Positions 55,560-64,000 of a DNA stretch of 64,000 bases are shown piece after piece. A program made the position numbers and the translations under genes. The DNA is from Neoceratodus forsteri (lineage: Eukaryota; Chordata; Ceratodontiformes; Ceratodontidae). The stretch's first letter is position 1. Every line of letters starts with the position of its first letter. Location of the stretch: positions 502,175,001 to 502,239,000 of the forward strand of contig CM057453.1 of NCBI GenBank assembly GCA_016271365.2, read 5' to 3'. The notes beneath the pieces were generated by a model, which was not told the origin of the DNA, made no database searches, and saw only the letters and a list, made by a program, of their open reading frames with translations.

Positions 55560-57783
55560 AACAGTGATAGTATCTGAACACGGCAGCTCACTTAACCAGT
55601 ATATTTGCAGATATATCATTCCCTCTGTATATTGCGGGTACATGTCTTTTTCCCCTTTTTTAAAATATTTATTTTGATTTGATAGAAGAGCTGAGACTTT
55701 TATGTGAAACAACCACTGTGCAATATCAGTGATGGTGAACTAAGTTTTTCAGATGTTCTTCTGTATTACTACAGCCCATGTGTATTACTCTGATTTGCCT
55801 GTCATTGCAGGACACAACCACAATAATGCACCTACGTAACAGAGTGTTATAGACGCTCAGTTGTTTATCTCAGAGTTATGCTGATACGCTGTATGCAAAA
55901 CAGAATAGTTTTGTTGATTTATAACAATACAGTCTCTAGAACCATTTGTATTGTTATACAAAGCATTTGAAACTTTGATGTACTTACTACAATGACTGCT
56001 ATGTCACTGCCCAAGTAGACTTGAGGGTATTGAGCAGTTATCATTTGACAGTCAGTAAGTAATATCTTTTTGCAGGTGTTTCAGTTAATCTTGTACATTT
56101 TGCATGTGTCACTGTGTATTCAGTTGTTTCACAGTACTGTCTTACATGGTAATGACAGATTCAGTAACATTGTCATCTGATTATGAGAGTTTTAAGTCCT
56201 CTTCTCTACATATTGTGTGAGAAGTTGTGCTTCTTTCAACAATCTGCATCAGGTTAAGTTGCGACTTCTTTTCCTGTTGTTGTCTATATTGTTGACCTTG
56301 ACTATAATACTTACTGAACTGACTTCCGTCGAATCCAAGCAGGGCATTGGATATTAAACACGTCAGACAGTAAGTTATGTCTTGGCAGATATAGTTCTGT
56401 GACTCACATTTAGAGAATGACGTTCTAGATGATAATGTTACCTGTTTGCAGTGGGCTGCATTTGTTGAAGTGTATGTGAGACTGCATTATCTGTCACTGT
56501 TTTGGGAATACGGTGTTAAGCTTGATATGACAACTTCTACCAATACAATGCGACTCAGTTTTATACATACGTATATAATGCTGAACTGCAGATTTATGCT
56601 ATGTTGCTTATATTGCTCCTTAGCTGTTTTTCTTTGTTGAGAAAACAAAACAAAAAACATCTGCATGCATTCTTAAGTTTACTGTTTGAAAATGTTTCTG
56701 TTAATGCATTTAATGTTATTGCATTGCATTAAGCGCTACTGCTGATGTTGGTGATCACTGAACATAGAGATATATACATGTGGAAATCTGTGCCCATTTT
56801 CAGTTTATGTATGCATGTCTGTATGTTTGTGCAAATGTCTGCAACTCATCGTTTGACAGGTTATGACAACGATGATTGTGTACTTCTGCACCACAATGCA
56901 AACTATTGGTATGCTCCTGCTTTTATAAGATCGTCCATATTTTGGAAGTCAGATGAGGAATTTTCCCAGTTCAAGTAATGTTAAATAATAAATAAAATGA
57001 GTGAATTTGGACATGAACCAACCTTTGCAAGTATGGGTCATGACATGGCTGTGATATGTAATATGTTTAGCACAGCATGATAGCATTACGAATTGTTCAC
57101 ATTATTGTATGTTGTTACTGAGCTAGTTACATTACAGCAATGGCTATTTATGTGTCTGTCATTGAATGTTATTACTTTTGCTTGCTCTTTCTATATATAC
57201 TGCTAGTGTAATGGATGCCTCTTCACATTTGAAGACCAGAATAAAACATTGATGTGTAGCATACAATGTGTGTGCCTCAGACACAGTGTGCTATTTAATT
57301 CTCTTTCTTTTTTTCTTTTGACTTCTTGTTATTGGTTGGTTCAGTTTCAAAGAAATAACCAGTAATAAACTAGTAAGAGTCTGAAAAGATGTTGACAGAT
57401 TTCTTAAAAAGAATGATAATTGCCAAATAGGATATTTAACAATTACATCTGAATTATTTATACACACTTTATAAATTAAGACGTGCTATTTCTTTATATT
57501 TCTGGTTGGCCTCAGAGTTTACCTTTCTAATCATATGAAGAATATGTACACTTCTTTTTAGCACTGTTAACATTAGCCACACATGTGGTATATCTTTAAA
57601 GCAATATCTTAATGTGGTCGTGTGAACCACAACATTTTTGTTAGTGTGTCATCTACCTATGCAGTGAAAAACTAAATGTTGTTAAATTGTTCAGTGAAAC
57701 AAATTATATTTTTCTTCTAATCGCTCGGTTTAAATAGGTGCCAAATACTGATATTCATATGAACAGTCATCGATTGTTATTTA
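55560..57783. other. A/T-rich sequence after the Helitron
   Basis: No coding exon recognised. AATAAA-type signals occur at about 56991 and 57239. Part of it is probably the Helitron 3' region, but no hairpin followed by CTRR is identified. Confidence 0.4.
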
Positions 57784-57930
57784 AGCAATAAGGCACAATA
57801 GTGTGTGTGTTATTGTGTAATAACATCACTCCTCGGGTGGGTTGAAGCACGAGGTGAAGCTGAGTGCTTTCACCACCCGAGGGAGTGATGTTATTACACA
57901 ATAACACACACCCTGGAGCGCCTTATTGCT
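57784..57930. repeat. 147-bp palindromic element with GAGGTGAAGCTGAGTG core
   Basis: AGCAATAAGGC at the left pairs with GCCTTATTGCT at the right. GTGTGTGTTATTGTGTAATA and its inner continuation AACATCACTCC pair with the opposite arm up to the CTCGGGTGG / CCACCCGAG blocks. The core resembles those at 19133 and 24921. Flanks do not give a clear target duplication. Confidence 0.9.
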
Positions 57931-58089
57931 ATTATAGTATTATCATTAAATTGCTTCTGTTTATTTTTGAGGTTGTAAGCATGTTAAGAAAAAAAGAGTC
58001 CCTGTGCATTCAGTACATGGTACTGTTATGTAGAGACTTCATGTTGTGTCACTCAGTGAACTTCCCTGGTTAGTTCATCTGTGTTGCTG

Positions 58090-58320
58090 CCCCGGCCCCC
58101 CCATCAGTGTTTATATCTGGTAGCTGTTATTTTCTCTTAGTTTTTTTATTTTGCAAGCAGTTTTATGGTTTTTAGCAGGACTGGCAGCAGAGGAACAAGG
58201 AGCAGAGTCTTTTTGTTCCAGCAAGAGCAGGCGCAAAGAGTAGTTTCTAGCATGGACGAGAGCGCGGTGAGGAATTTCAGGTGGGATGGGGAGCAGAAAG
58301 GGTAAATTTTGAAAGACAAA
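58090..58320 (+). other. CpG-richer patch, possible exon or promoter
   Basis: Contains CCCCGGCCCCCCC, then a purine-rich stretch with an ATG at about 58252, followed within about 20 bases by donor-like GCG/GTGAGG and CAG/GTGGGA. Base composition differs from the A/T-rich surroundings. No protein family; low confidence. Confidence 0.25.
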
Positions 58321-59340
58321 GTCACTGTTTACAAGTCTTCTGTTTACAGGTTGGAAATTTAACTGCTACAGTCTGCGGGTTTGTCAGGAAGGGACTGGCG
58401 GAATGACGTTACCCCGATCGCAGTGACGGCTTCTTCATAGTGTGCAGTTTAAACATTAACGAATGGCACAGTTTCATGTAAGAATGAGAAACGAGGACTA
58501 ACTTATTCAAATTGCCTGTACAGAACTTTTAGTTTGTGAGGGAGGAAATTTTCTTTTCATGATACAAGTACTGGCACTAGCCAGAGCAGCGAGGCTATGG
58601 GTAGGCAAGTAAAGACAAGACATGTAGCATGATTTGGTGATGGTATGCGGTCAGGTGGGTGCTGGACTTTCATACAGTGATGTTATTGCAGAATAACATC
58701 ACTGTTAAAGGACAGCAGTGACCAATGAGGTTTCTGGGTCTCTTCTTGCCATTGTGTAATGGTTATTATCTAAATGTGTAACTAGGTAGCCTATGGAATT
58801 TGTGTCATAGTATTGATGGAGACGTTATTAATACTACTTAGCAATAGATGTGAGTGAAATCTGAATTAGTACGATACATATTCTGTTATATAGTCACATT
58901 GGTGATTACCCAGTCAGTCTATATGAATTCAAAGTTAAATATCTAATAAAGAACATAATGTGATGGTGTAGATTTAGCATATGAAATAGCAAGACTTAAA
59001 AAGAGAACAAATAATTATTATCATTTATAAGGAACTGTTTTTTTTCCCATCCCAGGAGCAACCAAATGATTCAGCCTAAAAATATTTAAATAATTAACAA
59101 ATTAAAGTAGTCTTAAACCTTATCCTGTGTGTCTTGTTTATTATTTATATACAATAGATAAGATGTGACCCTGTGTATGCTTTTCTGATAGACATGAACT
59201 TTTCTGTGAATTTAGAACTTTGAGTTATCAACATTACAGAATGCAATTGCACATACATGTATACATCAGACTAATGAACATATTCTTTGAAATGCTTTTT
59301 TTTATTGTGTATTGCAACTAGCCATTGTATAGTACCAACA
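58321..59340. other. Unassigned A/T-rich stretch
   Basis: No gene recognised. A short direct/inverted phrase GTGATGTTATT / AATAACATCAC (58679-58702) forms a small hairpin and echoes the arm of the 57784 palindrome, so it may be a relic of that family. Confidence 0.45.
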
Positions 59341-59345
59341 ATACC

Positions 59346-59456
59346 CTGCAGGGGGTGTTTTGTACTGGGATAATGTCACAGCTCAGGTGTTGGCATGCAA
59401 CGATGTGCCCAACCAGCTGATGCATGATGTTATCCCAGCACAACAGACACCCTGTC
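59346..59456. repeat. 111-bp palindromic element
   Basis: AGGGGGTGT pairs with ACACCCT, CTGGGATAA with TTATCCCAG, and GGTTGG-type inner blocks around GGTGTTGG / CCCAACC. Inner AGCT blocks also pair. Another fold-back element of similar size. Confidence 0.75.
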
Positions 59457-60460
59457 AGCTATTATTGCTTAAGTGTGTCATGCCTTACCCATTAAGTGTC
59501 AGGATGGCTTAGATATTGCATCAACCAGCTATGTTGCATTGGTGCTGAGTTCCATCACACATGTGGCATCATACACATAATGAAACTGGTAGAAACAAGG
59601 ATGCTTCTGATTGCCCAAGCGCACATTTCAGCTCAGCTGTTATGCCAGCACAATTGCCCACCTGAAAGTCAGATGTTCATAAAAGGGATAAAATATACTA
59701 AAAATGAACCTTTTCATTACCAGTATTAGCTGCTGCAGGGAACTCTTATGTTGGGTTGATAGCCCTTCTCACATGGTGGAAGCATTCAGTATTCCTTGTG
59801 ATGTACCCCACCCAAAGTGGGTTGTTATCGCACCATTATGCATCACCTGTCATGCCTTATTGTTTATATGAAGTAGATGTTGGATATATTGAAGTTATTT
59901 TGTGAAGCATTTAGTGAACCTTGATGCCACGGTCATACAACAGAAACATAGCTGTACATTGTTGTGCTCTTTTGTGGCACAACAACTTGCTGAAGTTGTC
60001 ACCACTGGTTTTATCCATTTTCTGTTGTCTCACAGAAAGAATGAATAACTACCTCTGCATTATGAACTATTACACAGTATGTTTCATTCATATTGAACAG
60101 CTATCATCTAACATTTAAACAGTCTACAAAAAAGTTCTGTTGTTTTTCTGAATGTACTATTACGTATGTCTTCTCAAAAACTTTGAGTTTTAAAGCATAT
60201 GTGCATAAACATATTTTTCTTCATTGAAAGCAATGTATTTTTTTGTACATTGTTAGAAATCTGTCTTTTATAAAGATCTCATAATCTTGTTTACATGTAC
60301 TGTGGTAAGAGAACCTACTCATTTTTGTTTCTTTCTCAAAAAGTAAGGAAATTCTTTGCAAAAAAACTGCATTAATGCTACAGTTAGGGTTTTCCACAGC
60401 AACAAAAGTGAGGAAATTTGGCGTTAGGGTTTTCAACCCTAACTCTGACTTCTCCCCCCC
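59457..60460. other. Unassigned A/T-rich stretch
   Basis: No gene recognised. TTAGGGTTTT and its neighbour at 60385-60445 form a small inverted repeat (TTAGGGTTTTCAACCCTAA). Confidence 0.4.
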
Positions 60461-60464
60461 ACAC

Positions 60465-60560
60465 TACCACACATACACACAGACAGACAAAAATACACAG
60501 ACACACAGATAGAGACACAGAGATGCACACACACACATGCACACACACAACACACATACT
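60465..60560. repeat. (CA)n-type compound microsatellite
   Basis: ACAC, AGAC and CACAG repeats in a row over about 95 bases. The long minus-strand frame across it is an artefact of low complexity. Confidence 0.9.
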
Positions 60561-60639
60561 CTGAGGCCTTTCTGATGTTTTAAGGAAGGGGGTGGGGTGT
60601 GAAGTGACCCATCGGACCTGACTGAGGAATATTTTGCCC

Positions 60640-61070
60640 ATCTCAATCAGGTCCGCATAAGAGAAAGGAGGCGTGGCACATTGGCTAGTAAGGGGCAGAA
60701 CAGGGTCGGACGGGCTCCTTAAAATGCCGAGGAAATTGGTCTACTTTGTTGCTTTAAGCTTGCTTGCTTGCTGCTGCTCAGTAGAGATGCAGAGTCCAGC
60801 GGGTCAGGATTGGAAATGGAGACGGAGTGAGTTCATGGTCTGTTCTGAAGAATTGCAGTGCTGCTGCCTGAGGTCAAGGAGAAGACCGGACGACGATGAG
60901 CCGAGGAGAAGAGTGGGACGAGCCGGAGAGCGAGTAGAGACTGAGCTGCTGCCTGCAGTGTTACTGCTCAGTCCATCCCGGGCTCGCTGTTGTTGCCGAA
61001 TTTGCCATAAAAAAACTGTCTACTAGCACCGTGAGTGAGTCCGTGTCTCCTGTCTGTGACTGAGGTAAGG
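60640..61070 (+). other. CpG-richer region, candidate first exon
   Basis: Clearly richer in CpG than its surroundings, with a 117-codon open frame from 60673 (or ATG at 60724) ending at 61026 and donor-like sequences ACC/GTGAGT (61031) and GAG/GTAAGG (61063). The frame has a hydrophobic stretch (LVYFVALSLLACCC) followed by Arg-rich low-complexity sequence and matches nothing known to me. A non-coding first exon with a CpG promoter is as likely. Confidence 0.3.
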
Positions 61071-62085
61071 ACTGACTACGAGCCTAGCTGCTAAGCCGCC
61101 CGCACTGAAGTCAGGGAATTTTGGAGGAGCTGTAGCTGTGCTGGAAAGCCAAGGTACAAATCTGTAGTTCTAGTATGTAACCAGTTCTTTATTTAACTTG
61201 TTTCATTTTCAGACCAGAGCATCTGCTGTTATGTTAGCTGGAAGGGAATTAAACATAGAGATCAGGGGCATAACAGTTCAATTTCTAGCATGATGCATCT
61301 GTGAAGCTATTTTTTTTTAAATAAAAGCCTATATGCTGTCGAGACTCAGAGTACAACGAAACTTTAATGAGGCTATGCAGCCTAAGGTTGTATGTTACCT
61401 CTATTTATTTAATTCCATCCAATCCAGCATTTGTTTTGCCTTTGATTTATGAATCAGTAACTTGAGTGGAACTTAAGTGGAACTTGGGAGCATTTTAAGC
61501 ACACTTGAATCAGTGGTGATTTGTGACACTTGTATAATACATCTGCTAATTTCATACTGCATTTTGGTAACAAAATATGCTTTCCTGAGCAACTGATATT
61601 TTGCCTGAAAGTCCTGAATATCTTTTTTTAAATATCTGAGTGCACACTGACTCCTCAGTTTGCTTTGGTGGATGAGTATGATCCTTAGGGGTGTGGTCTG
61701 GGCAACAATTCCAATGAGTAAGAAAGAGACTTCACTCTACTTCTATAATGCACACAGGATTCTATTTATTATAAAAAAAAAAGTCACCAATACACTCAGG
61801 ATTGTAAAGCTTGTCATCTGCATATATGTTGCTGTATCTAAAGGCACTTTAAAGTTACATCAATATTATGCAAGTTTACAGTACTATATAGTTTATATTT
61901 CAGATGTTCTGCCCACCAATTTGCATTGAAGATGTTGAGCTGGCAACAATTGGCCCCACTTCCTACAAATTATGTGGCTTTTGTTGTTGTTTCCTATAAC
62001 AAGCATTTGTCAGAGCTGAATGTTTGCAAGCTGTTGTACTGGGTCATGCATGTACAAAATTTAACTATATATACACCCAAGAGTG
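61071..62085. other. Unassigned stretch
   Basis: If the upstream patch is an exon, this would be intron. No coding sequence or repeat recognised. Confidence 0.4.
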
Positions 62086-62910
62086 ACCAGATGAGATGTA
62101 ACAAATCATTTGCAATGGGGTCCTGTTTTTACATATGTTTATACTGCATTTACCCAGGATTCAAGATCTCATTTGTAGTGTGGTTCTGCTTTTATAATGT
62201 TTTTTTCAAGGCTGCATCATCATAAATGCAACATCTCCTTGTTTGTGGAGTTCGACTGTAGGGTCCTGTTTTTAGTTTTGCTATATAGTTACCCAGGACA
62301 ATCCAGCTGGGATAAAATATTTCATTTTCAATGGGGCCCTGCATTGACATTTTTTTTGTACTTCCCAAGGACAGCACAGCTCGGATGCTATCTTGTTTTC
62401 AGAGGATTCTGCTTTTCCCAATATACATAGAAACATAAACATAGAAGTTGACGGCAGATAAGGACCGCAAGGCCCATCCAGTCTGCCCATTTCTTTTTCT
62501 ACCTTGTAAATGTGCCATCGGCCTTTGCTCTGTCAGTGGCCTATCCATTCATACTCATCTGTATTGCTCCTGTATGCCTATCCCCTGCCTGTTTGAAGCT
62601 CTGCTTTTACCAATTTTTATGCATTTATCCAGGAAATCTCGGCTGAAAGGCAAGTTACATTTTCAGTGGGGTCTAGCTTTCATAATGTGTTTTCCCAGTA
62701 TAGAGCAGCATAGATACACAGTTCAATGGGGGATCTGCTGTACTGGGGTCCTGCTTTTACATGTTTACTATATACTTACTCAGGACAGAGCACATGAGTA
62801 GTTGCAATATCTCATTCTCAGTGGTGTCCTGCTTTTATACATTTTTAGTTAGTATTTACCCGGATTAGGCCAGCTGAGGGGCAACATCTAATTTTCAGTG
62901 GGCTCCCACA
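62085..62910. repeat. Diverged ~75-bp minisatellite, split by a CR1 fragment
   Basis: GGGGTCCTGCTTTT-type phrases recur at about 62121, 62184, 62264, 62337, 62407 and, after the insert, 62599, 62672, 62749 and 62827, with TTTACCCAGGA-type phrases between them. Spacing is 63-80 bases and copies are strongly diverged. Confidence 0.8.
62423..62599 (-). mobile_element. CR1-like LINE 3' fragment inserted in the minisatellite
   Basis: Flanked by TCTGCTTTTCCCAAT (62408-62422) and TCTGCTTTTACCAAT (62600-62614), an aged 15-base duplication. It opens ACATAGAAACATAAACATAG (reverse complement of CR1-type terminal octamers), followed by GGCAGATAAGGACC and GGCCCATCCAGTCTGCCCA, a phrase I recognise from abundant tetrapod CR1-type 3' ends. 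5'-truncated, minus strand. Confidence 0.8.
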
Positions 62911-62914
62911 TTTT

Positions 62915-63350
62915 GACCCCAAAGTTTCAACACAGTCTTTTTTTGACCTGATGCTATGATCAACAAGACAGGTGGAATTTTTTAAATCTCATCCGAAAAG
63001 TGATGTCACACTGCGAGTGTAATAACATGTTTTGGAAGGCATTAGAAAAATGACATCTATCATGTTCATGAGGTGGTGTAACACAAGAATATGCTGAACA
63101 TCAGAGGCCAAAATCTGCAAAAATAAAGCTATGCGTAAACATTGAAACAATTCAATGTTTCTTAACTTAGTTGTTTTTCACATTTTGACCCCAAATTTTT
63201 TTTACATCTTTTCATGACCCCACGTTACGATCAAGATATGTGGAGTTTTTTTAAATCCTGTCTGAAAGGTGATTTCAGAGGGACTGCAAAAACATGTTTC
63301 AAAGGTGATTTGAAAAATGCCACTTGTCATGTTCAGCAGGTGGGGTAAGT
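62915..63350. repeat. Two tandem copies of a ~265-bp unit
   Basis: CACATTTTGACCCCAAA occurs at about 62918 and 63179, followed in both copies by GGTGGAATTTTTTAAATC- or GTGGAGTTTTTTTAAATC-type, AACATGTTT and TGTCATGTTCA phrases in the same order. Confidence 0.85.
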
Positions 63351-64000
63351 GGTAACAAAAGGGCTATGTGCAAGTATTGCTGCTCTGTTTTCTCTGTATC
63401 AAGCACCTGGAACACTGCTGGGATATCTGCGTTCTGTAACCATGGCACGACTGCAGTAACTACTGGGTACATTTATTTAAAATGATGGTAGTAGTTTATT
63501 ATCAAGGCAGGTCAGCAGTTTTATGCACTGCAGGTTAGTGTTGCTTGACAATGGTGTCAGATCAACAGTTTGATTATATGGTGGCAGGTCAGGATGTGAC
63601 GTAAGTGCTGATGCCTGAGGGTAGTATGTTTAACAATATATCTTCATAAAGGCAGGTCAGCAGTGTAATACTCTGCAGTTTCTGAGGAATCCCAGTAGTT
63701 GGCTTGGTGAAATATAATGTTTTTTCTCTGCATTAACTCCAGCTCTGCCGCTGGTTGTTGAGCCACTGAGGTGATTGGGGTCCAGAAAGCGGTGTTAAGA
63801 TCCCAAAGTCTGTTGCAGAAGTGTGCATTTTCCCCAGATTATTCTGGGGAAGGGATTTGGTTGGTGTCCAGGTGGTGAAAAGAGCATCTACCCTGTATAT
63901 TCCTGCTTACAAGTGACATGGAACGTTTTACAACAGCTGGACTGTATGCGTGCCCTTTATTTAATTCGAGGTAAGGGGTGTGATGCTTGGCCAGCTGGTT
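63351..64000. other. Unassigned end of window
   Basis: Short recurring GGCAGGTCAGCAGT phrases at about 63506 and 63652, and GGCAGGTCAGGAT at 63583, suggest another loose repeat. No gene recognised. Confidence 0.4.

Larger units (their letters stand above)
49000..55560 (+). mobile_element. Decayed autonomous Helitron encoding Rep, PIF1-like helicase and USP domains
   Basis: A plus-strand coding region of about 6.5 kb contains, in order, a Cys-rich N-terminal part, a DUF6570-like region, the Helitron_like_N/HUH Rep, a PIF1-family helicase and a ubiquitin-specific-protease-like domain. An acceptor-like tract (TTTCTGTTTCTTAG) ends at 49008. The frame is broken by several stops and indels, but domain order is uninterrupted. 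The terminal 5'-TC and 3' hairpin-CTRR were not located with confidence, so boundaries are those of coding sequence. Confidence 0.85.

Noticed and set aside
60384..60646. Cys/Val-rich 60-85 codon frames on the minus strand
   Set aside because: Translation of a CA-type microsatellite.

Overview
The window looks like a gene-poor, repeat-packed stretch of a large non-mammalian vertebrate genome, most likely an amphibian (caecilian-like) or possibly a reptile. This rests on what is present together: CR1, L1 and Penelope retroelements, MIR/CORE-like tRNA SINEs, a Helitron, a Harbinger-like gene remnant, a retrovirus-like LTR element, fold-back elements and several unrelated satellites. The species assignment is inference.

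One convincing host-gene exon is visible: a minus-strand exon at 13550-13887 encoding the N-terminus of a ZIP metal transporter, best matching SLC39A8. Its next exon is not in the window, so much of the window may be intronic or upstream DNA of that gene. Two CpG-richer patches (58.1-58.4 kb and 60.65-61.07 kb) could be first exons of something else, but the evidence is weak.

Layout. 0-4.9 kb: SINEs and an 82-bp minisatellite. 4.9-13.26 kb: one plus-strand CR1 LINE split by three insertions (a small MITE, a 670-bp long-TIR MITE and a 2.9-kb Penelope-like element that itself holds SINEs). 13.5-13.9 kb: the ZIP exon. 14.8-20.6 kb: GATC-rich repeats, a hairpin-forming 110-bp satellite and a 145-bp satellite split by an unassigned LINE. 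20.9-27.7 kb: three in-phase minus-strand exons of a dead Harbinger-associated-type gene with another 145-bp array in an intron; a SANT/Myb-like exon at 35.2-35.4 kb may be its 5' part. 28.28-34.42 kb: a full-length L1 with target-site duplication. 36.03-43.13 kb: a complete LTR element whose internal region lacks any recognisable polymerase and instead carries spliced-looking small ORFs. 45.2-45.8 kb: a dead SGNH hydrolase. 47-48.9 kb: GATC-rich repeats and an inverted 145-bp array. 49.0-55.6 kb: a nearly full-length but decayed Helitron whose coding sequence runs HUH Rep, PIF1-type helicase, then a ubiquitin-specific protease (USP/C19) domain. 55.6-64 kb: mostly A/T-rich DNA with palindromic elements and minisatellites.

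The most interesting item is the Helitron with its C-terminal USP domain. Next are the polymerase-less LTR element with a tRNA-Thr primer site and apparent introns, and the repeated association of one 145-bp satellite with the Harbinger-like introns and the Helitron flank. Nearly every transposon gene here carries stops or frameshifts, so these are fossils rather than active systems.
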